Shown: positions 8,202 through 21,505, numbered from the stretch's first letter. The stretch is DNA of 55,915 nucleotides from Geodermatophilus chilensis (GCF_002802985.1 NZ_NVPT01000010.1:1-55915), one strand, 5' to 3'. Made by a program: numbers and translations. The notes: generated by a model from the letters alone, not told the origin.

Positions 8202-9574
8202 CGTGCCGTCGTCCCCGGCCGCACGCCGGCGAGCAGGTGGAAGGAACCGCTGACCACGACCGGCAGCCCGGTCTCGGCTCGCTCCACCGCACGGACTACC
8301 GCGCACCTCGGGTTCTCCTCCACGACGGCCTCGACCCCGCACCCCCCCGCCGCCATGGCGATCTGCTCGGCTGGGACGGACGTGCCGGCGGGGTGGTCAC
8401 CGTCTCCGGTCGCGAACTGCGTGCCGACCACCAGCGAGGCCGTGGGTGCGACGACCCGCAGAGCGGCCCGGAGGTCCTTGTCCTGCTTAAGGGCGAGCAC
8501 CCACGGGAACCGGGCACCGGGATACACCTCCTGCAGGGTCGCCACCAGTGCGGCGAGCTTCATCGGGTTGTGCGCGCCGTCGAGGACCGCGGTCCGGCCA
8601 CCGATCACCCGGCGTTCGAACCGACCGGGCAGCGTGGCGCTCCGCATCCCCAGCCAGACGGCATCCGCATCGAGGGACCACCCGTCCCGCGCCGCCATCG
8701 CCTCGACGGCACGCAGCGCGAGATGGGCGTTGCCGGCCTGATGCCGCCCGGTCAGCCCCAGGGACAGGGACGGTTGGCCCCGTAGCTGAAGTTCGGTGCC
8801 GCCCGGCCCGGTCCAGGCCCGCACCGCCGGAGGACCCAGGTCCACCCACCGGAGGTCGCAGCCCCGGCGGGCCGCCTCTGCGCTCAGCACGTCCTCCACC
8901 TCGGCGTCCCGCTGGCGAGCCGCGACCGCACGACCGCCGAAGGGCAGGACGCCGGCCTTCTGGGCCGCGATCTCGCGGACCGTGGCCCCGAGGAGGTCCT
9001 GGTGGTCCAGGCCGATCGGGGTGATCACCGCGAGCTTGTCCGCCCGGGAGATCGTGTTGGTGGAGTCGAGCAGTCCCCCGACCCCCGTCTCGACGACCCC
9101 GTAGTCCACCCGATCGGCGAACAGGCTGAAGGCGGTGGCATTGGTGACCTCGAAGAAGGATGGCCGACCGTGCCCGGCCCGCTCCACCGCCTCGACTGCC
9201 GGCCGGATCCGCGTCAACGCTGCGTCGACGAGCTCGGCTCCGGCGGGGGCGCCGTCGATCTGGAACCGCTCCAGGAGGCAGTAGACGTGCGGCGACAGAT
9301 GGGTACCGACCCGGAACCCGTGCGCCCGCAGCAGGCTCGCCACGAAGGCGCTTACCGACCCCTTCCCCGCGGTGCCGGCCACGTGCACGGCGCGGAAGCG
9401 GTCCTGCGGCTCCCCAAGGGCACCGAAGAGAGCCCGGGCCCGCTCGAGTCCCGCGCCGCGCGGACCCCGCTGCGGCCCGAGCTCCTCGTACAGGTACCGG
9501 CGGACGCGGTCGAGCGCGGACCGGGACGCGGGTGCGCCGGCGGGCGAGGGCAGGGCGACCGTCCCGCTCGACAT
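8198..9574 (-). CDS. folC: Bifunctional dihydrofolate synthase/folylpolyglutamate synthase
   Basis: A 458-residue Mur-ligase-family enzyme. The ATP P-loop is VHVAGTAGKGSV near residue 65, followed by SLLRAHGFRVGTHLSPHVYC, then ETGVGGLLDSTNTI and TPIGLDHQDLLGATV (metal and nucleotide contacts); the C-terminal glutamate-binding region begins at VLDGAHNPMKL. FolC adds glutamate to dihydropteroate and elongates the polyglutamate tail of folates. ATG 9574 is the first start. It sits 19 bases after purU and overlaps pabBC by 4 bases. Its presence in a C1-degradation operon suggests a supply role for the island; whether the genome has a second folC cannot be seen from here. Confidence 0.92.
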   Translation of the reverse strand: MSSGTVALPSPAGAPASRSALDRVRRYLYEELGPQRGPRGAGLERARALFGALGEPQDRFRAVHVAGTAGKGSVSAFVASLLRAHGFRVGTHLSPHVYCLLERFQIDGAPAGAELVDAALTRIRPAVEAVERAGHGRPSFFEVTNATAFSLFADRVDYGVVETGVGGLLDSTNTISRADKLAVITPIGLDHQDLLGATVREIAAQKAGVLPFGGRAVAARQRDAEVEDVLSAEAARRGCDLRWVDLGPPAVRAWTGPGGTELQLRGQPSLSLGLTGRHQAGNAHLALRAVEAMAARDGWSLDADAVWLGMRSATLPGRFERRVIGGRTAVLDGAHNPMKLAALVATLQEVYPGARFPWVLALKQDKDLRAALRVVAPTASLVVGTQFATGDGDHPAGTSVPAEQIAMAAGGCGVEAVVEENPRCAVVRAVERAETGLPVVVSGSFHLLAGVRPGTTAR

Positions 9575-9593
9575 CAGACCTCCGGCGACCGGT

Positions 9594-10442
9594 TCACCGG
9601 AAGACGACCGTGCTATGGCCGTTGAGCAGCACCCGCCGCTCGCTGTGCCAGCGCACGGCCCGGGACAGCGCCAGCGCCTCGGCGTCCTGGCCGACGGTGG
9701 CCAGGGCGCGCGGGTCGTAGGTGTGGTCGATGCGGATGACCTCCTGCTCGATGATCGGCCCCTCGTCCAGGTCGGGGGTCACGTAGTGCGCGGTCGCCCC
9801 CACCAGCTTGACGCCCCGGTCGAAGGCCTGGTGGTAGGGCTTGGCGCCCTTGAAGCCCGGCAGGAACGAGTGGTGGATGTTGATCGCCCGGCCGTGCAGG
9901 GCGGCGCAGGCTTCGTCGGAGAGCACCTGCATGTACCGGGCGAGCACCACCAGGTCGGCCCGGTGCTCGTCGACCAGCTCCAGCAGCCGCGCCTCGGCCT
10001 CCCGCTTCGTCGCCGGCGTCACCGGTACGTGGACGAACGGCAACCCGGCCGCCTCTGCCATGGGGCGCAGGTCCTCGTGGTTGGAGACCACGGCGACGAG
10101 GTCGGCGCCGAGACTGCCGGCCCGCCAGCGGAAGATGAGGTCGTTGAGGCAGTGGCCCAGCTTGGACACCATGACGAGCACGCGCGGCGGCTGGTCGCCG
10201 GCGACCTGGTAGGCCATGCCGAACTCGTCCGCCACCGCACGGAAGTCCGCCGACAGGCAGTCGGTGTCGGTGTCCTGCGAGCTGACGAACGAGGTCCGTA
10301 GGAACAGCTGCCCGCGGACGGCGTCGTCGAACTGCTGGTGCTCGACGATGTCGCAGCCGTGCTCGAACAGGAACGTGCTGACCGCGTGCACGATGCCCGG
10401 TCGCTCCTGGCAGCTCAGCGTGAGGGTGAAGGGTCGGGACAC
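9594..10442 (-). CDS. purU: Formyltetrahydrofolate deformylase
   Basis: A 282-residue enzyme that hydrolyses 10-formyl-THF to formate and THF. The N-terminal ACT domain ([20 protein letters not shown]) is followed by the formyltransferase-fold domain, with [20 protein letters not shown] holding the catalytic Asn/His and [17 protein letters not shown] holding the catalytic Asp. Start GTG 10442 has GAGGAGG seven bases upstream. It lies 10 bases after sdaA. In betaine- and sarcosine-degrading bacteria PurU releases THF from the C1 flux; here it would take the product of FolD and FchA encoded a few kilobases away. Confidence 0.93.
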   Translation of the reverse strand: MSRPFTLTLSCQERPGIVHAVSTFLFEHGCDIVEHQQFDDAVRGQLFLRTSFVSSQDTDTDCLSADFRAVADEFGMAYQVAGDQPPRVLVMVSKLGHCLNDLIFRWRAGSLGADLVAVVSNHEDLRPMAEAAGLPFVHVPVTPATKREAEARLLELVDEHRADLVVLARYMQVLSDEACAALHGRAINIHHSFLPGFKGAKPYHQAFDRGVKLVGATAHYVTPDLDEGPIIEQEVIRIDHTYDPRALATVGQDAEALALSRAVRWHSERRVLLNGHSTVVFR

Positions 10443-10452
10443 GGGTGCCTCC

Positions 10453-11826
10453 TCAGCACTCGACGATGTTGAGGGCCAGCCCGCCACGGGCGGTCTCCTT
10501 GTACTTGTCCTTCATGTCCGCGCCGGTCTCGCGCATCGTCTTGATGGCCTTGTCCAGCGGGACGTGGTGCCGGCCGTCGCCGCGCACGGCCATGCGGGCC
10601 GCGGTGATGGCCTTGACCGACCCGACGGCGTTGCGCTCGATGCACGGGATCTGCACCAGCCCGCCGACCGGATCGCAGGTGAGACCGAGGTTGTGCTCGA
10701 TGCCGATCTCAGCGGCGTTCTCCACCTGCTCCGGCGTCCCGCCGATGACCTCAGCGAGTCCGGCGGCGGCCATGGAGCAGGCCGAGCCGACCTCCCCCTG
10801 GCAGCCGACCTCCGCACCCGAGATGGAGGCGTTCTCCTTGAACAGCAGCCCGATCGCGGCCGCGGTCAGCAGGAACCGGACGACCGCGTCCTCGGAGTAG
10901 GTGTCGACGAAGTCCCGCAGGTAGTGCAGGACTGCCGGCACGATCCCGGCGGCTCCGTTGGTCGGCGCGGTGACCACCCGCCCCCCTGCCGCGTTCTCCT
11001 CGTTGACCGCCAGGGCGTAGAGGGTCACCCACTCCATCGCGCGGAGCGGGTCGGTCTCGTCCGGATGACCCTCCAACTGGGCACGCAGCGCGGCGGCGCG
11101 CCGGCGGACCCTGAGGCCGCCGGGGAGCACGCCGGTGGTCCGCGTGCCGCGCTCCACGCACTCCTGCATCACCGACCAGATGTGCAGCAGACCCGCACGG
11201 ACCTCGGCCTCGCTGCGCCAGGAGAGCTCGTTGGCCAGCATCACGTCGCTGATCCGCAGCCCCGTCTCCCGCGTGCGCGCCAGCAGCTCCTCGCCCGTGC
11301 GGAAGGGGTACCGCACGGGCGTGCTGTCCTCGACGACCACCGGGCTGCCGGCCTCGTCCTGGTCGAGGACGAAGCCGCCGCCCACCGAGTAGTACTCGCG
11401 CCGGCGGAGCTCCGCCCCGCCGCCGTCAACGGCTCGGAAGAGCATCCCGTTGCTGTGGAACTCCAGCCGCTTGCGTCGGTGGAGCACGACGTCGTCGTCC
11501 ACCGCAAACGCGATGGGGTGCTCACCGGCCAGCCGGAGCTTGCCCTCGCGACGGATGGTGTCCACCCGCGGCTCGGCGGCGAGCGGATCGACGAGGTCGG
11601 GCTGCTCACCCTCCAGACCGAGGACGACGGCCTTGACGCTGCCGTGGCCGTGCCCGGTGGCGCCGAGTGATCCGAAGAGTTCGCACCGAACGCCGGCCAC
11701 CTGCCCGAGCAGTCCCTCGTCCCGTAGGCGCGAGACGAAGGCGCAGGCCGCGCGCATCGGGCCGACGGTGTGCGAGCTGGACGGGCCGATCCCCACCTTG
11801 AACAGGTCGAAGGCGCTGATGGTCAC
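10453..11826 (-). CDS. sdaA: L-serine ammonia-lyase, iron-sulfur type
   Basis: A 457-residue single-chain L-serine dehydratase making pyruvate and ammonia. The N-terminal beta domain begins [20 protein letters not shown]; the alpha domain has [35 protein letters not shown] and the C-terminal ALNIVEC, whose cysteines fit the 4Fe-4S ligands and tail of the family. GTG 11826 is chosen with GGGAGAGGGAGG upstream. First gene of sdaA-purU-folC-pabBC, diverging from the GntR regulator with a TGGTATATCAG box between them. It would complete the route from glycine plus C1 through serine to pyruvate. Confidence 0.93.
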   Translation of the reverse strand: MTISAFDLFKVGIGPSSSHTVGPMRAACAFVSRLRDEGLLGQVAGVRCELFGSLGATGHGHGSVKAVVLGLEGEQPDLVDPLAAEPRVDTIRREGKLRLAGEHPIAFAVDDDVVLHRRKRLEFHSNGMLFRAVDGGGAELRRREYYSVGGGFVLDQDEAGSPVVVEDSTPVRYPFRTGEELLARTRETGLRISDVMLANELSWRSEAEVRAGLLHIWSVMQECVERGTRTTGVLPGGLRVRRRAAALRAQLEGHPDETDPLRAMEWVTLYALAVNEENAAGGRVVTAPTNGAAGIVPAVLHYLRDFVDTYSEDAVVRFLLTAAAIGLLFKENASISGAEVGCQGEVGSACSMAAAGLAEVIGGTPEQVENAAEIGIEHNLGLTCDPVGGLVQIPCIERNAVGSVKAITAARMAVRGDGRHHVPLDKAIKTMRETGADMKDKYKETARGGLALNIVEC

Positions 11827-11888
11827 CCGTGCCTCCCTCTCCCCGTTGATGTGATTGCGACGACATCCAACTGCGACTAGATACACCG

Positions 11889-11900
11889 TTGGTATATCAG
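11889..11900. promoter_or_regulatory. Putative GntR operator between sdaA and gntR
   Basis: TTGGTATATCAG, whose TGGTATATCA core resembles the TGGTAnnCCA-like palindromes bound by FCD-type GntR regulators. The same 11-base string TGGTATATCAG occurs at 24101-24111, upstream of glyA. It lies 63 bases upstream of sdaA and 16 bases upstream of the regulator's ATG, so one site could control both directions. Confidence 0.65.
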
Positions 11901-11915
11901 CTGTACCGTAAAGGT

Positions 11916-12641
11916 ATGTCGCTCGCTCTGAAGAGGCAAGACCCGTTGGCGGTCAACATCTACGATCTGCTCGTGACCCTTGCACCGTTGGATCTCGACG
12001 CGTCGGCCGCCACGTCCCTGGCGGACAAGGCCTACGTGGCGATCAGGGAACGGCTGATCATGCTGACCATCCGCCCGGGCGACCCGATCGACGACGACGA
12101 GCTGGCCAAGGACCTGGGCGTGGGTCGGACCCCGGTGCGCGAGGCGTTGAAGCGGCTGGAGGGTGACCGGCTGGTCGTCTCCTACCCGCGGCGGGGGACG
12201 TTCGCGACCGGCATGGACATCTCCGATCTGGCGCACATCTCCGAGATCCGTGCCCAGCTCGAGCCGCTGGCTGCCCGTCGTGCCGCCGAGCGGGCCTCCC
12301 GCACAGGCCATGCCGAGCTCGACGAGCTGGCCACGGGGATCGAGCACCTGGACGTCACCCAGATCGATCGCGCCGAGCTGATGCGCTGGGATCTCGCCGT
12401 GCACCGGGCCATCTACCGGGCGGCCGGCAATCCGCACCTCGAGGACGTCCTCATCCGGTACGACAACCTGGCGACGCGGATCTTCTGCCTGTTCCTGGAC
12501 CGTCTGCCCACGGTGGACGAGCACGTCGGCGAGCACGTGGAACTGCTCCGGGCGATCGGCGCCGGCGACGCCGACCGGGCCGACGACCTCGCCCGTGAGC
12601 ACGTCCTGGGCTTCGAGCGGGCCATCCGCGCGGTGATCTGA
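11916..12641 (+). CDS. GntR family regulator with FCD domain
   Basis: A 241-residue transcription factor. Residues ~38-100 are a winged helix ([15 protein letters not shown], then [20 protein letters not shown], the recognition helix). The C-terminal FCD domain has the metal-binding pattern: D in [17 protein letters not shown], then [12 protein letters not shown] and [11 protein letters not shown], with the three histidines expected. ATG 11916 (AAAGG upstream) is used; GTG 11973 and TTG 11889 are alternatives. It diverges from sdaA, and the shared TGGTATATCAG box also stands before glyA-sox, so I infer it controls the serine/sarcosine branch. The ligand may be sarcosine, glycine or serine; this is untested. 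Confidence 0.85.
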   Translation: MSLALKRQDPLAVNIYDLLVTLAPLDLDASAATSLADKAYVAIRERLIMLTIRPGDPIDDDELAKDLGVGRTPVREALKRLEGDRLVVSYPRRGTFATGMDISDLAHISEIRAQLEPLAARRAAERASRTGHAELDELATGIEHLDVTQIDRAELMRWDLAVHRAIYRAAGNPHLEDVLIRYDNLATRIFCLFLDRLPTVDEHVGEHVELLRAIGAGDADRADDLAREHVLGFERAIRAVI

Positions 12642-12676
12642 GAGAGGCCACCCTGCCCCGGCGGGCGTGAGCGGGG

Positions 12677-13558
12677 TCAGCCGGCGTCGACGGCGTCCAG
12701 GACGGCCAGGACGTCCCGTGTGGCCGCGACGTCGTGTACGCGGAGCACGGACGCTCCTCGCTGGACCGCGACGAGCGCCGCGGCCAGTGAACCGGGCAGC
12801 CGGTCCCCCACGGTCCGTCCGGTCAGCCGCCCGAGCACGGACTTGCGGGACAGCCCCACCATGACCGGCACGCCGAGGCCGGTGAACGCGTCGAGCGACG
12901 CGAGGAGCGCGACGTTGTGCGACAGCGTCTTGCCGAACCCGAACCCCGGGTCGACCACCAGATGCTCCGGGCGGACGCCGGCGTCGAGGCAGGCGACCAT
13001 GCGCTCGGCGAGGAAGGTGCGCACGTCGGTGACGACGTCCCGGTAGCGCGGGTCCTCCTGCATGGTCTCCGGCGAGCGCTGCATGTGCATGACGCACACC
13101 GGGACGCCGAGCTCCGCGGCAGCCTCCAGCGCGCCCGGCCGCTGCAGCGCCCGCACGTCGTTGACCATGCTGGCGCCGGCGGCCACCGCGGCCCTCATGA
13201 CCTCGGGGCGCGAGGTGTCCACGGAGAGCGGCACGGGGACCTGTCGGCCGAGGGCCTCGACCACCGGGACGACGCGGTCCAGTTCCTCGCCGAGGGTTGG
13301 CGGGCGCGAGCCGGGGCGGGTGGACTCCCCGCCGACGTCGATGAGGTCGGCACCTTCGGCGGCCAGTCGGCAGCCGTGCTCGACGGCCCGTTCCAGGCTG
13401 TCGAACAGGCCCCCGTCGGAGAACGAGTCGGGGGTGACGTTGAGGATCCCGCAGACCATCGGCCGTCCCGCGCCGAGAACCCGGCTGAGGTGGTGCGGCG
13501 CCCCGCCCCTCCCCGATGACGTGGAGGGCAGTCCCTCCACCAGTGCTGAGCGGGTCAT
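12677..13558 (-). CDS. folP: Dihydropteroate synthase
   Basis: A 293-residue TIM barrel joining PABA to the pterin pyrophosphate. Signature 1 is CGILNVTPDSFSDGG, followed by DLIDVGGESTRPG, then SVDTSRPEVM, MVNDVRAL and DPGFGFGKTLSHN; the sulfonamide-site loops are present. The extra ~30 residues at the N-terminus (MTRSALVEGLPSTSSG) are low complexity, so the true start could be slightly later. Last gene of the glyA-soxBDAG-dmgO-fchA-folD-folP run, 142 bases after folD, and convergent with gntR. The family call is firm; a dedicated role for the C1 island is inferred from location. Confidence 0.92.
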   Translation of the reverse strand: MTRSALVEGLPSTSSGRGGAPHHLSRVLGAGRPMVCGILNVTPDSFSDGGLFDSLERAVEHGCRLAAEGADLIDVGGESTRPGSRPPTLGEELDRVVPVVEALGRQVPVPLSVDTSRPEVMRAAVAAGASMVNDVRALQRPGALEAAAELGVPVCVMHMQRSPETMQEDPRYRDVVTDVRTFLAERMVACLDAGVRPEHLVVDPGFGFGKTLSHNVALLASLDAFTGLGVPVMVGLSRKSVLGRLTGRTVGDRLPGSLAAALVAVQRGASVLRVHDVAATRDVLAVLDAVDAG

Positions 13559-13700
13559 GGCACACTCCGATCGCTCGGGCCAGGCATCTGGCGGTGGTCG
13601 ATCACGGCGGGCTCCCTGCGATCGCGCGCCGGGAGGCCCCGCGCAGTGGTGGGCTCTGGCGTGGCGACGGGGTCACGGCCGCCCCGCCCGACTGCCGGGG

Positions 13701-14540
13701 CTAGGAACGCGCCGCCCGGACGGTGTGCTCCAGGAGGAGCGCGGTGGTGACGGGGCCGACCCCGCCGGGCACCGGGGTGAGTGCCGCGGCGTGCCCGGAG
13801 ACCGAGCGGGCCTCGACGTCCCCGACCAGTCCGCCGTCGGGCCCCGGGTTGGTCCCGACGTCGACGACCACCGCGTCCTCGGCGACGTGCTCGGCGGTGA
13901 TGAGCTCCGGCCGCCCGACGGCCGCGACCAGCACGTCCGCGGACCGGGTGATCTGGGCCAGGTCCTTGGTGCGGCTGTGACAGATGGTCACGGTGGCGTC
14001 CCGCTGCAGCAGCAGATGGGCGGCCGGCTTGCCGACGACGGTGGAACGCCCGACCACGACGGCGTGCGCGCCGGACAGCGGGATCCCGTGGTGGTCCAGG
14101 AGCGCGAGAACGGCCTCGGCGGTCGCCGGCGCGAAGGCGGGCAGGCCCGCGGCGAGCCGTCCCAGGCTGAGCGGGTTGGCGCCGTCGATGTCCTTGGCGG
14201 GGTCGATCGACGCGGCGAGGTCCTCGAACACGGCGTCGGCCGGCAGCGGGGTTTGCAGGATGATGCCGTGCACCGCCGGGTCTGCGCTGAGCGCGGCCAG
14301 CTCGGCGCGGATCCGGTCTGGCGTCGCCGTCTCCCCGAGGTCGACGACCGAGCAGGCGATGCCGGTCTTCTCCGCGGCCCGGGCGATGGAGCGGACGTAC
14401 CAGGCGCTGGACTCGTCCGCCGTAGCGACGACCACGGCCAGCCGGGGCGGCGTCCCGGCAGCGGCCAGCTCCGCGGCTGCGGCGGTGACCTCGGCGCGGA
14501 CGCCGGCGGCCAGGACGCTCCCGATCAACGTCGCGGTCAT
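13701..14540 (-). CDS. folD: Methylenetetrahydrofolate dehydrogenase lacking the cyclohydrolase lysine
   Basis: A 279-residue FolD. The Rossmann part has GAHAVVVGRSTVVGKPAAHL and the C-terminal TPVPGGVGPVTTALLLEHTV is canonical. The substrate site keeps Tyr48 (WYVRS), Gln96 (ILQTPLP) and KDIDG at 116-120. The invariant Lys four residues after the Tyr (YVxxK) is Ile52, codon ATC. In studied FolD proteins that lysine is needed for cyclohydrolase but not strictly for dehydrogenase activity, so this copy is probably a dehydrogenase only. The start overlaps fchA by 4 bases (ATGA), and FchA can supply the missing step. Confidence 0.92.
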   Translation of the reverse strand: MTATLIGSVLAAGVRAEVTAAAAELAAAGTPPRLAVVVATADESSAWYVRSIARAAEKTGIACSVVDLGETATPDRIRAELAALSADPAVHGIILQTPLPADAVFEDLAASIDPAKDIDGANPLSLGRLAAGLPAFAPATAEAVLALLDHHGIPLSGAHAVVVGRSTVVGKPAAHLLLQRDATVTICHSRTKDLAQITRSADVLVAAVGRPELITAEHVAEDAVVVDVGTNPGPDGGLVGDVEARSVSGHAAALTPVPGGVGPVTTALLLEHTVRAARS

Positions 14541-15157
14541 CGCACCAGTCCGTCCCGGACGGCGGCGGTGACCTTCTCCGCTCGCAGGACGAGGTCGTCG
14601 ACGGTGTCGACCACCGCGGCGAGCTCTCCCCAGGTCGCCGGGTCCTTGATGCCGCCGAGGTTGATCTCGACGTTGACCCGCGCCGTCGTGGCCGCGGCCC
14701 GGGCCGCCTCGGCGGCGGCGGCGACGTCGCTGACCACGTTGCGGTTGCCAATGGGCAGGAGCTGCTCGGCCAGGGTCAGCACCTGCTCGGCGACGGCGAC
14801 GACGATCGCCGGCACGTGCGCTGCGGCGACCAGGGCCCTGGCGATCGCCTCGGACCGGACTGCAGCTGCGTCAGGGGTGTCCTTCGGGAGTCCGTAGGCC
14901 TCCGTGACGGCGGTGAAGGCAGCCGCGTCCTCCTCGGCCAGGCCGAGCGCGTTCTGACGCAGCCGGTCCGCGGTCGCCGTGATCATGGAGATCTCCTCGG
15001 CGTGGGCGGCGTACTTCGCCGAGTCGCTGTAGCGGGCGACCATCGCCACCAGGGAGGCGGCCTGCGCTGCGTGCAGCGCGGCCGTTGCGCCTCCTCCCGG
15101 GGCGGGCACCCTGGCGGCGAGCTGCGCCAGGAAGGTCTCGATGGTGTCGGTGCGCAT
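14537..15157 (-). CDS. fchA: Methenyl-THF cyclohydrolase, cyclodeaminase/cyclohydrolase family
   Basis: A 206-residue alpha-helical protein of the formiminotransferase-cyclodeaminase/cyclohydrolase family. The N-terminal VPAPGGGATAALHAAQAASL is the diagnostic folate-site motif, followed by SLVAMVARYS and the helical body ending VEINLGGIKD. Members hydrolyse 5,10-methenyl-THF to 10-formyl-THF (FchA) or deaminate formimino-THF. Context favours cyclohydrolase: it overlaps folD by 4 bases and that FolD lacks the cyclohydrolase lysine. It starts at ATG 15157, 97 bases after the dimethylglycine oxidase gene in the same direction. Confidence 0.87.
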   Translation of the reverse strand: MRTDTIETFLAQLAARVPAPGGGATAALHAAQAASLVAMVARYSDSAKYAAHAEEISMITATADRLRQNALGLAEEDAAAFTAVTEAYGLPKDTPDAAAVRSEAIARALVAAAHVPAIVVAVAEQVLTLAEQLLPIGNRNVVSDVAAAAEAARAAATTARVNVEINLGGIKDPATWGELAAVVDTVDDLVLRAEKVTAAVRDGLVR

Positions 15158-15254
15158 GGGCAGGTCCTCCGGGGTCGGTGGGGCAACGGCCGGCCGGCGG
15201 TCCCCGGAGTGGCTGGGGGCGCCCGCCGGTCGGGCGGAGACGGAAGGAGTGGGT

Positions 15255-18347
<3,093 letters not shown>

Positions 18348-18355
<8 letters not shown>

Positions 18356-21215
18356 CGCGACGGGCTCCTTCGGGATCGACCAGCACCGAGCCGGTGACCT
18401 CGACCGGGACGAGGGTGCCGTTGACGGGGACGTGGACGGTGTCGCCGATGCGCTCCCGGCCGCCCTTGACCAGGGCGAGGGCGAAGGGGCGGGCGAGCTC
18501 GGCACTGCGGTAGCTGGAGGTGACGTGACCGAGCATCGGCACCGGCGGCGGTGGCAGCTGCCCGTCGGGGAAGAACTCCACGATCTGCGAGCCCTCCGGC
18601 AGCACGGTCTGGCGGTCCGTGGGCAGCAGCCCCACCAGCTGCTTGCGCAGCGGGTCCTGGTTGGCCGGGCGGGCGAAGGAGCGCTTGCCGACGAAGTCCG
18701 GCTTCTTCTTCGAGACCGCCCACCCCATGCCGAGGTCCTGCGGCGTCACGGTGCCGTCGGTGTCCTGCCCGATGATCGGGTAGCCCTTCTCCGCGCGGAG
18801 CACGTGCATGGTCTCCGTGCCGTACGGCGTGATGCCGTACGGGCGGCCGGCCTCGAGCAGCCGCTCCCAGACAGCGACCGCGTACCAGGGGTTGACGTAG
18901 ACCTCGAAGGCCAGCTCCCCGGAGAAGCTGATCCGGGCCAGCCGGACCGGCACCCCCTCGAGGGTGGTGTCCCGCCAGGTCATGAACGGGAAGGCCTCGT
19001 TGGAGACGTCCACGTCAGGGAACACCGCGCCGATGACGTCGCGGGAGCGGGGCCCGACCACAGGGAAGGTGACCCACTGCTCGGTGACCGACGTGCAGTG
19101 CACCCGCAGGTCCGGCCACTCGGTCTGGACCCACTCCTCCATCCAGTCGAGGATCTTCGCCGCGCCGCCGGTGGTGGTCAGGACGAGGAAGCGGTCCTCC
19201 GCCAGGCGCAGCACCGTGCCGTCGTCGATGACCATGCCGTCGACCCCGCACATGACGCCGTAGCGCACGGACCCGACCTTGAGGCTGCTGATCAGGTTCG
19301 TGTAGAGCCGGTCCAGGAGGACAGCGGCGTCGGGCCCCTGGACGTCGATCTTGCCAAGGGTGGAGCCGTCGAGGATGCCGACGCCGGTACGTGCCGCGGC
19401 ACACTCCCGGAGGACCGCCGCCTCCATGTCCTCGCCGGGCTGCGGGTAGTAGCGGGGACGCTTCCACTGGCCGACGTCCTCGAAGACCGCCCCGGCTGCC
19501 ACGTGCCACTCGTGCAGGGCGGTGACCCGCTCGGGGTCGAAGAGCCGACCGCGGTCGCGCCCGGCCAGAGCGGCGAAGGCGACCGGGGTGTAGGGCGGCC
19601 GGAACGTGGTGGTCCCGGTGTCCTGCACCGGGATCCCGAGCAGCTCGGCGGTGATCCCAGAGGTGAGGACGCCGGAGGTCTTGCCCTGGTCGTGCGCCGT
19701 CCCGATGGTCGTGTAGCGCTTGATGTGCTCGATGGAGCGCAGGCCGGCGCCCACCGCGCGGGCGATGTCGGCGACCGTCGCGTCGCGCTGCAGGTCGACG
19801 AACTGGGTGCTCCCCTCGGCGCCGGAGCTGTCCGGCACCCGCCACAGCACCAGCGGGGCGGTCGGGACGACGGCCTCCGGAGCGGCAGGCAGCCGGTCGT
19901 CTCCCGCCGGCGTGATCGCCAGGGCCGCCAACGCCGCGCGAGCCACGCGCTGCCCGTGGGCCAGGCACCCGCCCAGGTCGGACACGCCGGTGGCGGAACC
20001 GGTGACGGACAGGCCGTCGAGCTCCTCCCCGGGGAGGAACGCGCCTAGGCCCTCGTCGTAGCGGAGCCGGCCGCGGGCCTGACTGAACAGGTGCACCGCG
20101 GGGTTCCAGCCCCCGCTGACCAGGAGCAGATCGCAGGCGATCGCGCTGCCGGCGCCGACCTCTCCGTCCACGAACGGGGCGACGAGGGCGTGCGTGACCC
20201 TGTCGACGCCCTGCGTGCCCGTCACGACCGCCCCGGGGAGGACCCGGATCCCTGCGCGCTCGCACTCCTCGCGGCGCGCTGAGCCCTCCGGCCGGGCATC
20301 GACCACCGCCTGCACGCACACACCCACGCGGTGCAGGTCGAGGGCCGCGTCGTACGCGCTGTCGTTGGTGGTGAACACGACGGCCTCACGTCCGGGCAGC
20401 ACGCCGTAGCGGTGCAGGAACGTCCGGGCGGCGCCGGCGAGCATGATGCCCGGGCGGTCGTTGTCGGTGAACACGACCGGTCGCTCGTGGGCTCCGGTCG
20501 CCACGACGATGGAGCGGGCCCGGAAGCGCCACACCCGCTGGCGGGCCAGGTGCTTGGGGGCAGTGGCCCCCAGGTGGTCGGTGCGCCGTTCGAGCGCCAG
20601 GACGAAGCCGTCCTCGTAGCTGCCGAACGCGGTCGTGCGCTGCAGGTGCAGCACCTCGGGGTGCTCGGCCAACTCGGCGACCGCGGCGGCGACCCACTGC
20701 AGCGCCGGAGCGCCGTCGAGCCGCTCGGTGCCCGACAGCAGCGAGCCGCCGGCCTCGGACTGCTCGTCGACGACCGCGACGCGAGCCCCGGCCCGGGCGG
20801 CGGTGAGCGCGGCGGCCAGGCCTGCGGGTCCGGCCCCCACGACCAGGAGGTCGACGTGGTGGTGGACCGCGTCGTAGCGAGCGGAGTCGGGGACCTCGGC
20901 GAGGCGGCCCTGCCCCGGCAGGCCGTGGGCGGCCAGCCCGTCGTAGAGCTCGACGGTGGTGGCCAGCAGCATGGGCTCGGGGAAGGGCTCCTCGATCTGG
21001 ACCAGGCTGCCAGGGTCCTCGGCCCAGGCCGCGGCGACGCCGCGCGGCCGGCCGAGCTTGATGCTCGTGGCGATCTGGTGCCGGCCGGAGGCGAGCAGCG
21101 CCGAGGCCAGCGTGTCGCCGGGGTGGCCGGTGAAGGGCTGCCCGTCGAAGGTGAACTCGAGCGTGGTGGCGCGGTCGATGCGGCCGCCCTCGGCGGTGCG
21201 GGAGGTGCTGGTCAT
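18348..21215 (-). CDS. soxA: Sarcosine oxidase alpha subunit
   Basis: A 955-residue subunit with the expected three parts. The N-terminal ~100 residues form a 2Fe-2S-like fold (FTFDGQPFTGHPGDTLASAL), residues ~125-450 an FAD/NAD-binding domain (LLVVGAGPAGLAAALTAARA, then GAHERPVVFTDNDRPGIM), and residues ~580-950 a GcvT-type THF domain (GKIDVQGPDAAVLLDRLYTN, then HVLRAEKGYPIIGQDTDGT). The enzyme turns sarcosine into glycine with H2O2 and methylene-THF. It starts at ATG 21215, overlapping soxD by 4 bases, and overlaps soxG by 8. Fourth gene of the glyA-soxB-D-A-G operon. Confidence 0.93.
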
Positions 21216-21490
21216 GGGGTCACCGGCTTCGGGTCATCGAGGCGGTAGACGCGCTCGAAGCGGTAGGTGGCGGTGTCGCGGATCGCGTTGAACCAGCGGC
21301 GGCAGCCGATGCTGTGGTTCCAGCGCTCGGCGAAGCGGCCCTTGGTGTTGTCGCGGAAGAAGACGTAGTGCGCCCACTCCTCGTCGGAGAGGCCGCCCGG
21401 GTCGTCCGGGTACGGGACGTGGGCCTGGCCGCCGTAGGAGAACTCGACCTCCTCGCGGGGGCCGCACCACGGGCATTCGATGAGTTGCAC
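21212..21490 (-). CDS. soxD: Sarcosine oxidase delta subunit
   Basis: A 92-residue zinc-binding subunit. MQLIECPWCGPREEVEF carries the CPWC pair and HSIGCRRWF supplies His and Cys ligands; the aromatic ending RFERVYRLDD is usual. It starts 15 bases after the soxB stop and overlaps soxA by 4 bases. SoxD stabilises the heterotetramer through its zinc and has no known separate catalytic role. Confidence 0.93.
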   Translation of the reverse strand: MQLIECPWCGPREEVEFSYGGQAHVPYPDDPGGLSDEEWAHYVFFRDNTKGRFAERWNHSIGCRRWFNAIRDTATYRFERVYRLDDPKPVTP

Positions 21491-21505
21491 GGGAGACTCC
21501 CTGGG

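Noticed and set aside
11877-13565. A 560-residue minus-strand open frame overlapping folP and gntR
   Set aside because: It is folP and gntR read in wrong frames; translation is low complexity.
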